64,000 nt of DNA from Hyphomicrobiales bacterium (GTDB lineage Bacteria > Pseudomonadota > Alphaproteobacteria > Rhizobiales > Beijerinckiaceae), in contig JAFLCX010000001.1 of the NCBI GenBank assembly GCA_017302635.1, positions 806,001-870,000 of the forward strand, written 5' to 3'. A program made the position numbers and the translations under genes. The notes under the pieces are model-generated. The model made no database searches and was not told where the DNA came from. It worked only from the letters and a program-made list of their open reading frames with translations. This document shows, piece by piece, positions 1 to 8,669 of this stretch (its first letter is position 1; each line of letters starts with the position of its first letter).

Positions 1-22
1 AACTTGGCGCGAGACGGAAAAA

Positions 23-96
23 TGGAGCGGGTAGCGGGAATCGAACCCGCGCGTTCAGCTTGGGAAGCTGACAGGCTACCATTACATCATACCCGC
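23..96 (-). tRNA. tRNA-Gly (anticodon CCC)
   Basis: On the minus strand the sequence folds as a tRNA: the acceptor stem GCGGGTA pairs with TACCCGC, and a T discriminator and encoded CCA end follow at 23-25. The T arm carries the standard GGTTCGATTCC. The anticodon stem GTCAGC/GCTGAAC holds the loop TTCCCAA, so the anticodon is CCC and reads GGG glycine codons. The length is 74 nt including CCA. It is transcribed away from the puuD operon. Confidence 0.95.
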
Positions 97-193
97 GACG
101 AAAGCGGTGGTAGCCGAAGCGGCTTGATGACGTCAACACATGAGCCACTCTTCGCATCGGCGACAATCGAGAGCCGGATAGAGGCTTCAAAGC

Positions 194-209
194 TGGCACG
201 GGCTATGCT
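194..209 (+). promoter_or_regulatory. Sigma-54 promoter (-24/-12) for puuD operon
   Basis: TGGCACGGGCTATGCT matches the sigma-54 consensus TGGCACG-N4-TTGCW at all but one defined position. The invariant GG (195-196) and GC (207-208) are separated by exactly ten bases, as sigma-54 requires. Transcription would begin near 220, leaving a leader of about 47 nt before puuD. Nitrogen-limitation control suits a urate and allantoate pathway that releases ammonium. I did not find a clear enhancer-binding site; the region about 100-200 bp upstream contains the tRNA. Confidence 0.7.
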
Positions 210-266
210 TCACTTGGAAAGGGGGCCGAGCATCAGTCCGGCCCGCGCGAAAGGAGCGGGCTCGGA

Positions 267-1484
267 ATGGATCCTTACCTGATGGAATGGGGCGGCCTTC
301 TGCTGCGCTGGGCACATGTGATCACCGGAATCGCCTGGATTGGATCATCCTTCTATTTCATGCATCTTGATGCATCCTTGCGCGCCGTGCCGGATATCCC
401 GGCCGGCAAAGGCGGTGCGACATGGGAAGTGCATGGTGGCGGCTTCTATGAGGTGAAGAAATACCTCGAGGCGCCCAAGCACCTGCCGGAGGAGATGATC
501 TGGCACAAATGGCAGAGCTACTCGACCTGGATCACCGGGTTTTTCCTGCTCGTCTGGGTCTATTATGCGCAGAGCGAGCTGTATCTGATCGACCCCGCCG
601 TGCGTGAACTCTCGCCGCTTGTCGCGAGTGCGATCGGCCTGCTGAGCCTCGCGATCGGCTGGGCCGCCTATGATGGCCTGTGCCGCTCGCCGCTGGCGAA
701 AAACGAGAAGGGGCTGGCGCTGGCGGTGTTCGTGCTCATCGTCGGCATGGCCTATGGGTTCCAGCAGATCTTCTCGGGCCGAGGCGCCATGATCCATATC
801 GGGGCCGTGATGGGCACGATCATGACAGCAAACGTGTTCATGATCATCATTCCGGGCCAGAAGAAGGTTATCGCTGCGCTCATGGCGGGCCAATCGCCCG
901 ATCCGACTCTCGGAAAGCGGGCGAAGATACGCTCGACCCATAACAACTACATCACCTTGCCGGTGGTGTTTCTGATGCTCTCGAACCACTACCCGCTCAC
1001 CTGGTCGACCCCTTACGGCTACGTGATCGTGGGGCTGGTGCTGATCGCCGGTGCGGCTGTTCGGCACTTCTACAATGTGCGCCATGCGAGCGGGCGTGAT
1101 CTGTGGTGGACCTGGGTCGCGGCGGCCTTGTGCATCTGGACTGCGATCTGGATTTCGCTCAGCGCCTCGCCTCAGGGCCGCGAGAGGCTCGGGCTGGCGC
1201 CGCTGGTGGAGCCCGCCCTCGCTGCGACCTTGCCACAAGCTCCCGCTCCGGTCGTCGAAATCATCACCTCGCGCTGCTCGATGTGCCATGCGCGCGAGCC
1301 GGTCTGGGCCAGCATTGCCATTGCACCGAAAGGGGTGCTGCTTGACAGCCCCGAGCACATTGCACGCCAGAAATCCGCTATCAGGATGCATAGCGTGATG
1401 ACACATTCGATGCCCCCGAATAATCTCACGGGTATGACCCTTGAGGAAAGACGCACCCTCGCGCTCTGGGTGAACCAGAAATGA
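267..1484 (+). CDS. puuD: Urate hydroxylase PuuD (membrane, cytochrome c domain)
   Basis: The 405-residue product starts with a run of hydrophobic segments (about residues 8-300, several membrane helices) and ends with a cytochrome c domain. The haem motif C-S-M-C-H is at residues 337-341, following the last membrane segment. This is the plan of bacterial PuuD, which oxidises urate to 5-hydroxyisourate in the membrane and passes electrons to its own haem. The start codon ATG follows AAGGAG at 251-256. It overlaps the next gene by 4 bp, so the two are very probably co-translated. A sigma-54 promoter lies 58 bp upstream. Confidence 0.9.
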   Translation: MDPYLMEWGGLLLRWAHVITGIAWIGSSFYFMHLDASLRAVPDIPAGKGGATWEVHGGGFYEVKKYLEAPKHLPEEMIWHKWQSYSTWITGFFLLVWVYYAQSELYLIDPAVRELSPLVASAIGLLSLAIGWAAYDGLCRSPLAKNEKGLALAVFVLIVGMAYGFQQIFSGRGAMIHIGAVMGTIMTANVFMIIIPGQKKVIAALMAGQSPDPTLGKRAKIRSTHNNYITLPVVFLMLSNHYPLTWSTPYGYVIVGLVLIAGAAVRHFYNVRHASGRDLWWTWVAAALCIWTAIWISLSASPQGRERLGLAPLVEPALAATLPQAPAPVVEIITSRCSMCHAREPVWASIAIAPKGVLLDSPEHIARQKSAIRMHSVMTHSMPPNNLTGMTLEERRTLALWVNQK

Positions 1485-2746
1485 GCCCTCCCCGCGCCCC
1501 TTCTCCGGCCGAACTGGGTCGTGCGATTGTCGCGCGCCTTGATGAGCTTGCCCAGATCAGCGACGAGCCGGGCAAGATCACCCGCCTGACCCTCTCGCCC
1601 AGCCATCGTCGGGCAGTCGACCGGACGACGGAATGGATGCACGAAGCCGGGATGACGACGAGGCTTGATGCGCTCGGGACCCTGATCGGCGAGTATCCCG
1701 GTGCATCGGCTGGTGCTCCTCATCTACTGATCGGATCGCACCTTGATTCGGTGCGCGATGCCGGACGCTTTGACGGAACGCTTGGTGTGGTGGCGGCGAT
1801 CGAGATCGTCCGGCATCTGCAACAAAGTGGAAAGCGTCTTCCCTTCGGCATCACGGTTCTGGCCTTTGGCGACGAGGAAGGCGTGCGTTTTCTCTCGACA
1901 CTGACGGGCTCGCGCGCCGTTGCAGGGCAGTTCGATCCGAAAATCCTCGATGAACGCGATGAGGATGGTATCTCCCGGCGCGAGGCCCTGCGAGATTTCG
2001 GCTGCCCCGAGGGCGATGCCAGCGCGGATTGGCAGGGGCAGAACGCGCTGGGTTTCCTCGAATTGCACATCGAGCAGGGGCCGGTTCTCGAGGCTGAGAA
2101 CCGGCCGCTGGGTGTCGTCACCGCCATTCAGGGCGTGACGCGAGGCTCCTGCCGGGTCACCGGCAAGGCGGGGCATGCCGGCACCACGCCGATGGTCTTG
2201 CGGCAGGATGCACTGGCGGCAGCAAGCGCCATGATCCTCGCCATTGAGGGTATCGCCCGCGACACGACCGGTCTGGTTGCGACAATTGGCCAGTTGCGCG
2301 TGCCGGGCGGTGCCGTGAACACCATTCCCGGCCATGTTGAATTCTCGCTCGATTTCCGTTCGGAGAGCGATACGCTGCGGCACGAGGCGGGTTTGCGGAT
2401 TCAAGCTGCGATTGCCGATATCGCGCGCAACCGTCGGGTCGAAGCGAAGCTCTATTTGGGCTACGAGGCTCCCGCCGCACAATGCGATGGCGGCTTGCGT
2501 CAGCTGATGGCGGAAGCCGCCGAGGCGACCATCGACAAACCCGTCCGGCTGCTCTCGAGCGGAGCCGGGCATGATGCGATGTCGTTTCGTGGGCGCATCC
2601 CCTTCGGAATGATGTTCGTCCGTTCGCGTGATGGCCTGAGCCACCACCCGGATGAGTTCTCGTCCGAAGCCGATATCGGCCTCGCAGCCGCAACCCTGTT
2701 CCGCACCGTTCTGGCTCTGGCCGAACGGCATGACGAACTGAATTGA
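1481..2746 (+). CDS. allC: Allantoate amidohydrolase / M20 family Zn hydrolase
   Basis: The 421-residue protein belongs to the M20 group that includes allantoate amidohydrolase, N-carbamoyl amino acid hydrolase and beta-ureidopropionase. Expected metal and catalytic residues are visible: H87 in GSHLDS, D98 in RFDGT, the DEEG pair E132/E133 and H196 in LHIEQG, with a late histidine in SGAGHDAM. In the ureide pathway it would hydrolyse allantoate to ureidoglycine or ureidoglycolate and ammonia. The overlap with puuD supports allantoate as substrate, but a carbamoyl amino acid substrate cannot be excluded from sequence alone. The gene is followed almost at once by a DUF3830 gene. Confidence 0.8.
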   Translation: MSPPRAPSPAELGRAIVARLDELAQISDEPGKITRLTLSPSHRRAVDRTTEWMHEAGMTTRLDALGTLIGEYPGASAGAPHLLIGSHLDSVRDAGRFDGTLGVVAAIEIVRHLQQSGKRLPFGITVLAFGDEEGVRFLSTLTGSRAVAGQFDPKILDERDEDGISRREALRDFGCPEGDASADWQGQNALGFLELHIEQGPVLEAENRPLGVVTAIQGVTRGSCRVTGKAGHAGTTPMVLRQDALAAASAMILAIEGIARDTTGLVATIGQLRVPGGAVNTIPGHVEFSLDFRSESDTLRHEAGLRIQAAIADIARNRRVEAKLYLGYEAPAAQCDGGLRQLMAEAAEATIDKPVRLLSSGAGHDAMSFRGRIPFGMMFVRSRDGLSHHPDEFSSEADIGLAAATLFRTVLALAERHDELN

Positions 2747-2763
2747 TCCAGACGGAGACCGGA

Positions 2764-3180
2764 ATGCCCGACCTGAAAATCACTGCAGGCCCCTATGTTT
2801 TCGAGGCCCGTTTCGAAACCGAAAAGGCCCCGAAAACGGTCGCGGCCTTCCGCAAACACCTGCCCTTCGTGTCGAAGATCATCCATGTGCGCTGGTCGGG
2901 CGAGGGTGTTTGGGTGCCGCTGGGCGACCTCGATTTCGGCGTCTCTTACGAGAACAACACCTGCTATCCCTCGCCGGGAGAAATCATCCTCTATCCCGGC
3001 GGCGTGAGCGAAACCGAGATCCTGCTCGCTTATGGCTACGTGAATTTCGCCTCGAAAGCCGGCCAGCTCTCCGGCAACCATTTCATCACGCTCACATCAG
3101 GGCTCGAGAACCTCTACACACTCGGCCGCAAGGTGCTGCTGGAGGGCCAACAGGACATCCGCTTCGAATTGCTGAAATAG
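2764..3180 (+). CDS. DUF3830 family protein
   Basis: This 138-residue protein is a full-length DUF3830 member, a family thought to have a small cyclophilin-like beta-barrel. Typical features are the N-terminal TAGPYVFEARFE strand, the central HVRWSGEGVWVPLGD and YPGGVSETEILLAYG segments, and a polar C terminus. No catalytic motif is recognisable and the family has no assigned reaction. I place the start at ATG 2764, behind GGAGACC, rather than the in-frame TTG at 2743 that overlaps the previous stop. It is third in the puuD operon, so a role in purine or ureide breakdown is a reasonable inference. Confidence 0.75.
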   Translation: MPDLKITAGPYVFEARFETEKAPKTVAAFRKHLPFVSKIIHVRWSGEGVWVPLGDLDFGVSYENNTCYPSPGEIILYPGGVSETEILLAYGYVNFASKAGQLSGNHFITLTSGLENLYTLGRKVLLEGQQDIRFELLK

Positions 3181-3185
3181 CGCGT

Positions 3186-3611
3186 TCAGGAGCGCCGACG
3201 GGCGTAAAGCTCGAGCTTGTGGCGTATAATGTCATAGCCCAGTTCGGCAGCGATTTCGGCTTGCAAGCGCTCGATCTTGTCGGAGCGGAACTCGATCACC
3301 TGGCCTGTATCGAGGTCGATCAGGTGGTCGTGGTGCTCGCCATCGCTGTTCTCGAACCGGGCACGCCCGTCATCGAAGGCGTGGCGCTGGATGGCCCCGC
3401 GCTCTTCCAGCAGTTTCAAGGTGCGATAGACCGTCGAAAGTGAAACGCTGGCATCGATCGCGACCGCGCGGGCGTAGAGCGCCTGCGCATCCGGGTGATC
3501 GGACGCACTGGCAAGCACACGCAAGATCACCTTGCGCGGCTCGGTCAAGCGGATTCCGGCTGCCTTGAGGTCCTGCCGGAACCTCTCAAATCGCTTTTTC
3601 TCGTCGCTCAT
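3186..3611 (-). CDS. mur: Fur-family metal regulator, probably Mur (manganese)
   Basis: The 141-residue protein has the Fur layout: an N-terminal winged helix with the recognition segment VSLSTVYRTLKLLEERG (about 56-72) and a C-terminal dimerisation domain with the metal-binding HHDH at 93-96. It contains no cysteine, so the structural Zn site of classical Fur and the Cys pairs of Zur are absent. This is the pattern of alphaproteobacterial Mur/Fur. It is divergent from sitABCD, and the 144-bp spacer holds two matching operator-like sequences. Mn-dependent repression of sitABCD, and perhaps of itself, is inferred. Confidence 0.82.
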   Translation of the reverse strand: MSDEKKRFERFRQDLKAAGIRLTEPRKVILRVLASASDHPDAQALYARAVAIDASVSLSTVYRTLKLLEERGAIQRHAFDDGRARFENSDGEHHDHLIDLDTGQVIEFRSDKIERLQAEIAAELGYDIIRHKLELYARRRS

Positions 3612-3674
3612 GCTGCTCGCTGCATCTACCCGGCGCGAAATTTAGCGAAAGGCACGATTCGGGGCAAATCCTTT

Positions 3675-3691
3675 TTGCAAATGAGTTGCAA
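3675..3691. promoter_or_regulatory. Mur operator-like site 1
   Basis: TTGCAAATGAGTTGCAA is an imperfect palindrome (TTGCAA arms) in the mur-sitA spacer. It resembles Mur/MRS-type operators known from rhizobial sit promoters. A second copy matching 13 of 17 positions begins 29 bp further on. Confidence 0.6.
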
Positions 3692-3703
3692 CAGCATTGA
3701 CAG

Positions 3704-3720
3704 ATGCAAATGGTTCGCAA
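3704..3720. promoter_or_regulatory. Mur operator-like site 2
   Basis: ATGCAAATGGTTCGCAA aligns with the site at 3675-3691 without gaps and has 13 of 17 identities, sharing TGCAAATG near the start and GCAA at the end. The 29-bp centre spacing is a little under three helical turns. It ends 36 bp before the sitA start codon. Confidence 0.55.
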
Positions 3721-3755
3721 TAGCATCTGAAAATCTGGAACCTTGGAGAACTCCA

Positions 3756-4694
3756 TTGACCGATGCCCACGACACAAATGGATTAAACCCCAGCCGCCGG
3801 ACGATGCTGCTGGCCCTCGCGATGGCCCCCGTCTTGCCAAGACTTGCACCCGCGCAAGGGGCAAACCTCGCGGGGCGGAGGCTCCGGGTGGCCACGACTT
3901 TCACGATCATTCAGGACATGGCTCAGAATGTCGCCGGCGACGCCGCAACCGTTGAGTCGATCACCAAGCCCGGTGCGGAAATTCACGATTATCAGCCGAC
4001 GCCACAGGATGTTGTGCGGGCGCAGGGGGCCGATCTCGTTTTGTGGAACGGCCTCAATCTCGAACGCTGGTTCGAAAAATTCTTCGGAAACCTGAACAAC
4101 GTGCGAAGCGCGATCGTCTCGGAAGGCGTGATGCCGCTGCCGATCCGCGAGGGCCCATATTCCGGCCAACCCAATCCGCATGCCTGGATGTCCCCCGGAG
4201 CAGCGCTCATTTATGTCGAGAACATCCGCAAGGCCCTCGCGGCGGCAGATCCGGCGAATGCCGGAACCTATGCGCGAAACGCCGCAGCCTACTCGGCGCG
4301 GATCCGGGCCATCGAGGAACCCCTGCGTGCACGGCTGGCGAAAATCCCGGAGGCGCAGCGCTGGCTGGTGACCAGCGAGGGCGCGTTCAGCTATCTCGCG
4401 CGTGATTTCGGCTTGCGGGAAGCCTACCTCTGGCCGATCAATGCGGATGAACAGGGCTCGCCCCAGCAGGTGCGCCGGTTGATCGACCTCGTGCGGAAAA
4501 ACAGGATCCCCGTGATTTTCTCAGAAAGCACCATCTCTGATCGCGCCGCGCAGCAGGTCGCGCGGGAAACGAAGGCCCGCTATGGTGGCGTGCTTTATGT
4601 GGATTCGCTTTCTGCCGCCGGCGGCCCCGTGCCAACCTATCTGAAACTGCTGGAAACCACGGTGGAAACAATCGCGCGCGGCTTCGGAACATGA
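3756..4694 (+). CDS. sitA: Mn/Fe ABC transporter substrate-binding protein SitA
   Basis: This is a cluster A-I metal-binding lipocalin-like protein of 312 residues. It begins with a Tat-like signal ([13 protein letters not shown], about 13-25) followed by an Ala-rich cleavage region, so it should be periplasmic. Four metal ligands are in the expected places: H77 (EIHDY), H142 (NPHAWM), E208 (TSEGAF) and D283 (YVDSLS). Glu at the third position is typical of Mn/Fe binders such as PsaA and SitA, while Zn-specific ZnuA has His. I chose TTG 3756 as start because GGAGAA lies 5 nt upstream. It is the first gene of sitABCD, and its 3' end overlaps sitB by 4 bp. Confidence 0.87.
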   Translation: MTDAHDTNGLNPSRRTMLLALAMAPVLPRLAPAQGANLAGRRLRVATTFTIIQDMAQNVAGDAATVESITKPGAEIHDYQPTPQDVVRAQGADLVLWNGLNLERWFEKFFGNLNNVRSAIVSEGVMPLPIREGPYSGQPNPHAWMSPGAALIYVENIRKALAAADPANAGTYARNAAAYSARIRAIEEPLRARLAKIPEAQRWLVTSEGAFSYLARDFGLREAYLWPINADEQGSPQQVRRLIDLVRKNRIPVIFSESTISDRAAQQVARETKARYGGVLYVDSLSAAGGPVPTYLKLLETTVETIARGFGT

Positions 4695-5587
4695 CGGAGC
4701 GAGACCCTCGAACCACAATCGAGGTTTCAAACCTCACGGTGCGCTATCCCAATGGCGTGATCGCCGTCCGCGACACGAGTTTCGTGCTTGATGGCGGCAC
4801 GATCACGGCTTTGGTGGGCATCAACGGTTCGGGCAAATCGACCTTGTTCAAGACCATCATGGGCTTTCTCAAACCGGTAGAAGGGCTGGTCAGGCTCAAT
4901 GGCAACAGCGTGACGGCGGGGCTGAAGGCCGGACTCGTCGCCTATGTTCCGCAGAGCGAGGAAGTCGACTGGACCTTTCCGGTTCTCGTACAGGATGTCG
5001 TGATGATGGGGCGCTACGGCCATATGGGCCTGATGCGCCGCCCGCGCGCCGAGGACAGGGCTGCGGTTGATCTCGCGCTCGATCGGGTTGGATTGATCGA
5101 ACTCAAAACCCGCCAGATCGGCGAGCTTTCCGGTGGGCAGCGCAAACGGGTATTTCTCGCCAGGGCACTGGCACAGGGTAGCTCCATCATCCTGCTCGAC
5201 GAACCCTTCACCGGTGTCGATGTGAAGACAGAAAGCGCCATCATCGCCCTGTTGCGCGCCTTGCGGGACGAGGGTCGACTGATTCTGGTTTCCACGCACA
5301 ATCTCGGTTCGGTGCCGGATTTCTGCGACAAGGTGGTGCTGTTCAACCGCACGGTCCTCGCGCACGGGCCGACTGAAACCACGTTCACGGAAAAAAATCT
5401 CCTCGCCGCGTTCGGTGGCACCCTGCGCCATATTCGCATCGGCGGCGGTGATCTCCATGACGATGAGGATGAGCGCCGCGTCACGGTGCTGACCGATGAT
5501 GAGCGCCCGGTTGTGCTTTATGGTGCGCGCGACGCCGAAAAGCTGGTGACAACCCAAACGCGCAGCGAAAAGGCAAAGCCGGAATGA
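4691..5587 (+). CDS. sitB: Mn/Fe ABC transporter ATPase SitB
   Basis: This 298-residue ABC ATPase has Walker [10 protein letters not shown] at 43-51, signature LSGGQRKR, Walker B IILLDEP and the switch histidine in STHNLG. It would energise import through SitC and SitD. About 50 residues after the ATPase core (from about 250) are rich in Asp and Glu and contain HDDEDERR; an acidic tail of this kind is seen in other SitB proteins and has no known role. The gene overlaps sitA and sitC by 4 bp each, so the four subunits are tightly coupled in translation. Confidence 0.9.
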   Translation: MTERDPRTTIEVSNLTVRYPNGVIAVRDTSFVLDGGTITALVGINGSGKSTLFKTIMGFLKPVEGLVRLNGNSVTAGLKAGLVAYVPQSEEVDWTFPVLVQDVVMMGRYGHMGLMRRPRAEDRAAVDLALDRVGLIELKTRQIGELSGGQRKRVFLARALAQGSSIILLDEPFTGVDVKTESAIIALLRALRDEGRLILVSTHNLGSVPDFCDKVVLFNRTVLAHGPTETTFTEKNLLAAFGGTLRHIRIGGGDLHDDEDERRVTVLTDDERPVVLYGARDAEKLVTTQTRSEKAKPE

Positions 5588-6432
5588 TCGAGTTCCTGCT
5601 TGAGCCCTTTGCCTATTCCTACATGGCGCGAGCGATCTGGGTGAGCGCCCTCGTCGGCGCCCTGTGCGGCTGCCTATCAGGCTATCTGATCCTGAAAGGC
5701 TGGTCTCTGATGGGGGATGCGCTCTCGCATGCGGTCGTACCGGGGGTCGCGATTTCGGCCATCATCGGCGCCCCGCTCGCCGTTGGCGCATTTGCCTCCG
5801 GCTTGATCGCAGCGGGCGGGATTGCATTGCTTCGACGCCTGACGACCTTGAAGGAGGATGTTGCGATCGGGCTCATCTTCACGAGTTTTTTTGCGCTCGG
5901 ATTGCTGATCGTCTCGCTGCGGCCCACATCGATCAGCGTGCAGACCATCGCGTTCGGCAATATTCTCGCCATATCGGATACCGACGCCCTTCAACTCGCC
6001 GCGATTTCAGGGATCGCCTTTTTGGTCATCGGCCTGAAATGGCGCGATCTGATGCTCGCCTTCTTCGACGAAGGGCAGGCGCGGATCGTCGGGCTCAATC
6101 CGTGGCGGCTGCGCCTGCTCTTCTTCGCGCTGCTTTCGGCGGCTTCAGTCGCTGCCCTGCAGGCCGTGGGCGCGATCCTCGTGATCGCGATGGTCGTGAC
6201 CCCCGGTGCGACCGCCTATCTCCTGACCGATCGTTTCGGTCGCATGCTGGTTCTCGCGACCGCAATGGGCACGATGTCCGGCGCTTTGGGTGCCTATGCG
6301 AGTTTCTTCCTCGACGGCGCGACGGGCGGGCTCATCGTGCTGATGCAGACGGGCCTGTTCCTGCTGGCCTTTCTGTTCGCTCCGAAACATGGTCGCTTCG
6401 CCCTCCTCCGGCAAAGGAGTGCGGACACATGA
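5584..6432 (+). CDS. sitC: Mn/Fe ABC transporter permease SitC
   Basis: The 282-residue protein is an ABC-3 family membrane permease with seven to nine hydrophobic helices. The family hallmark, [11 protein letters not shown] in the first cytoplasmic loop, is present at about residues 45-55. It pairs with SitD to form the inner-membrane channel for the metal delivered by SitA. The gene overlaps sitB upstream and sitD downstream by 4 bp. Confidence 0.9.
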   Translation: MIEFLLEPFAYSYMARAIWVSALVGALCGCLSGYLILKGWSLMGDALSHAVVPGVAISAIIGAPLAVGAFASGLIAAGGIALLRRLTTLKEDVAIGLIFTSFFALGLLIVSLRPTSISVQTIAFGNILAISDTDALQLAAISGIAFLVIGLKWRDLMLAFFDEGQARIVGLNPWRLRLLFFALLSAASVAALQAVGAILVIAMVVTPGATAYLLTDRFGRMLVLATAMGTMSGALGAYASFFLDGATGGLIVLMQTGLFLLAFLFAPKHGRFALLRQRSADT

Positions 6433-7277
6433 GCTTGGCGTCGATCCTGCTCGATCCGCTTTCGCACGGGTTCATGCAACGCGGTCTGGTCGCCGCCTTG
6501 CTGGTGGCGATGGCCGCAGCAACGCTCTCATGTTTTCTGGTTCTGCGCGGCTGGGCGCTGATGGGAGACGCGATCTCCCATGCGGTGCTTCCAGGCATCG
6601 TTGCCGCGCATGTTCTGGCGATGCCGCTCACACTCGGCGCGTTTCTTGCCGGTCTGTTCTGCGCCTTTTCGGCCGGTTACCTGCGAGCCAAGAGCCGGGT
6701 GAGAGAGGATGCGATGATGGCGATCGTCTTCTCCGGCATGTTTGCGCTGGGGCTGGTCCTGTTCCTGAAGATCGACACGGACCAGCACCTCACGCATATC
6801 CTGTTCGGCAATATGCTCGGCCTTTCATGGCGTGACGTTGGTGAGATCGCCCTGATTGCGCTGCCGACGGTGCTGATCGTATTGGCGAAACGACGCGATT
6901 TCGTGCTGGCAGGGTTCGATCCCGCACATGCCCGCGCGATTGGCCTGTCGATTGCGCGGCTGGACGGCTTCCTGCTGACATTGCTCGCGCTTTCGATTGT
7001 CGCGGCGATGAAGGCGGTTGGCGTGGTACTGGTGATCGCGATGCTGATCGCTCCCGGCGCCATCGGCGTGTTGCTGACGCATCGCTTCGACCGGATGCTT
7101 GCGATTGCAATCAGCGCGGCGATGGCGTCTTCACTGGTCGGGCTTTACGTGAGTTTCTACATCGATGCCGCGACAGGGCCAACCATTGTCGTGCTGCAAT
7201 CGCTGATCGTCGTTGCGGCTGTCGCGTGGCGCGTGGTCCGCAACGCCAGGGCATCCCCACTCAGGAATGCGGGCTGA
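6429..7277 (+). CDS. sitD: Mn/Fe ABC transporter permease SitD
   Basis: This second ABC-3 permease has 282 residues and the same hallmark (GDAISHAVLPG) as SitC, to which it is clearly related along its length. Two different permeases in one transporter is the Sit/Yfe arrangement, whereas Znu systems use one. The ATG at 6429 overlaps the sitC stop codon. The 3' end overlaps the convergent acyltransferase gene by 17 bp, and I see no terminator hairpin between them. Confidence 0.9.
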   Translation: MSLASILLDPLSHGFMQRGLVAALLVAMAAATLSCFLVLRGWALMGDAISHAVLPGIVAAHVLAMPLTLGAFLAGLFCAFSAGYLRAKSRVREDAMMAIVFSGMFALGLVLFLKIDTDQHLTHILFGNMLGLSWRDVGEIALIALPTVLIVLAKRRDFVLAGFDPAHARAIGLSIARLDGFLLTLLALSIVAAMKAVGVVLVIAMLIAPGAIGVLLTHRFDRMLAIAISAAMASSLVGLYVSFYIDAATGPTIVVLQSLIVVAAVAWRVVRNARASPLRNAG

Positions 7278-8322
7278 GGCGAGCCCATCCCGGCCGGGTG
7301 AGCAAGAATCCAAGGCCGAGCCGCGGTGCCATTTCGGCCAGAAGCAGGCATGCCAGAACCGAGAACAGAACCGCGGCGAGAGCAACCCAGCCCGGATCTG
7401 AAAACCCGGCATAGCTGATCAGAATATGCCGTGAAACCGCGAGCGGAATGAGGAATGCGACATAGATCGCCAGCGAATTCCGCCCTATCGCGGCAAGCCA
7501 GCCAAAAAGAGCCCGTTGCGCCAGCAAGACGGACAGACCCGTGACAGCAAGCGCCCCTGCCAGACCGAACAGCAGCGTCAATCCCGGAACTTCCGTCAGA
7601 CCATGAGACAACCCGACCAGGTGACAGCCAAGCCATGCGACAGAGAAGAGGACCAGAAGCAGGGGCCTCTCGCCGAACCAGCCCATACGGTTCAGCCAAT
7701 AGTCCGAGAGTCGGGCGCCAAGAGCAAAATAGACGAGGAACAGTGCAAAGCTGTCGAGCGCAAACCAGCCGGTGAGGCGAGACGACATCGCATAAATGCC
7801 ACCATCCGGTGCAGTCGCGGCCAACACATGCAACACGCCTGCCGCTCCGAGGATGAGCCCGGCCGGCCAATGCAGGGTCAACCGCAGGACAAGAAAGAAA
7901 AACGGCAATACGAAAATGAACCAGAGCGTTGCAAAGGGCTCGATCAAGGCCGCGAGATAGGCCTGCCCAAATCGCGCTGGATCCAGGATCTCGAGCGAGG
8001 GCGCCTTCGCCGCAAGCAAAATCAGCAGCCAGAGGAGGTAGAAGTACACGAAATGGATGATTTTCCGATCGAGAAACCAACGCCATTCCCGATCAAGCGC
8101 CCGCGCCGCCAGAATGCCTGAAATGAAAAAGAAATCCGGCATCCGGAACGGCTTCGTGAAAGCCACGATCTCGTGCATGAAGCCCTTGTGACCCAGGTCT
8201 TCGCCCACGCTCAAGGTCGCGTGCATCGCCACGACGAGCAGGATGCTGATACCCTTCGCGATATCGAGCCCGACAGCTCTATCGCTCGTGGCAGACTGGA
8301 GCAAAGACGGCGAAGCCGACAC
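7261..8322 (-). CDS. Acyltransferase 3 family membrane protein
   Basis: The 353-residue protein is an integral membrane acyltransferase (Acyl_transf_3 type). It opens with VGLDIAKGISILLVVAMHA, the usual first helix carrying the catalytic-type histidine, and has about ten hydrophobic helices with the characteristic FFFISGILAARAL. Members transfer acetyl or succinyl groups to sugars, glucans or peptidoglycan precursors. Nothing nearby identifies the acceptor. It is convergent with sitD and is followed upstream by a small metal-binding gene on the same strand. Confidence 0.75.
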   Translation of the reverse strand: MSASPSLLQSATSDRAVGLDIAKGISILLVVAMHATLSVGEDLGHKGFMHEIVAFTKPFRMPDFFFISGILAARALDREWRWFLDRKIIHFVYFYLLWLLILLAAKAPSLEILDPARFGQAYLAALIEPFATLWFIFVLPFFFLVLRLTLHWPAGLILGAAGVLHVLAATAPDGGIYAMSSRLTGWFALDSFALFLVYFALGARLSDYWLNRMGWFGERPLLLVLFSVAWLGCHLVGLSHGLTEVPGLTLLFGLAGALAVTGLSVLLAQRALFGWLAAIGRNSLAIYVAFLIPLAVSRHILISYAGFSDPGWVALAAVLFSVLACLLLAEMAPRLGLGFLLTRPGWARLSPHS

Positions 8323-8330
8323 GGCAAACT

Positions 8331-8540
8331 TTATTTCTGACTGGCCGGGAAGCCCGCCTTCAGCAGAACCTCCTGCACCTGCTCGACTGGCATAGCGGTT
8401 TCGATCGCCACGCTTTTGGCCGGCAGGTCAGGGGTCACAACAGCTTTCGGGTCGATTTTCTGAATGGCACGGGTGATCGCATTGGCACAGCCGCCGCATG
8501 ACATATCGGGAACCAGAAAGCTGATCATTTCTCGTGCCAC
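8331..8540 (-). CDS. Small heavy-metal-associated (CopZ-like) protein
   Basis: The 69-residue protein consists of one HMA domain, with the metal-binding M-S-C-G-G-C motif near residue 13 and the beta-alpha-beta-beta-alpha-beta pattern of copper chaperones. A cytosolic role in handing Cu(I) to the divergent CopA is likely. The start used here is GTG 8540; an in-frame ATG at 8528 would remove four residues and leave the domain whole. The 129-bp region between it and copA probably holds both promoters. Confidence 0.8.
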   Translation of the reverse strand: MAREMISFLVPDMSCGGCANAITRAIQKIDPKAVVTPDLPAKSVAIETAMPVEQVQEVLLKAGFPASQK

Positions 8541-8669
8541 ATCATCAAAACAGAAACACTTCGCGCCATGACCGAAGAAAGATCAAGGACAAACGCTGGA
8601 TAGGCTTGCACAAGGCCGGAGCGCAATACACATCCTGTTGATTGTGATCAAAGATGCAAGACATTCAGC

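Noticed and set aside
4..282. A 92-residue open frame at the window start
   Set aside because: It runs through the tRNA-Gly gene in antisense and overlaps the puuD promoter; no ribosome-binding site or motif.
345..1406. A 353-residue open frame on the minus strand over puuD
   Set aside because: It is antisense to a gene with clear motifs, and its composition (Arg, His, Asp-rich) is that of a shadow frame in GC-rich DNA.
8541..8669. A CueR-type operator between the CopZ-like gene and copA
   Set aside because: CTTGCACAAG is a short dyad, but the flanking CCTTCC/GGAAGG arms and the long promoter spacer typical of CueR are not present.
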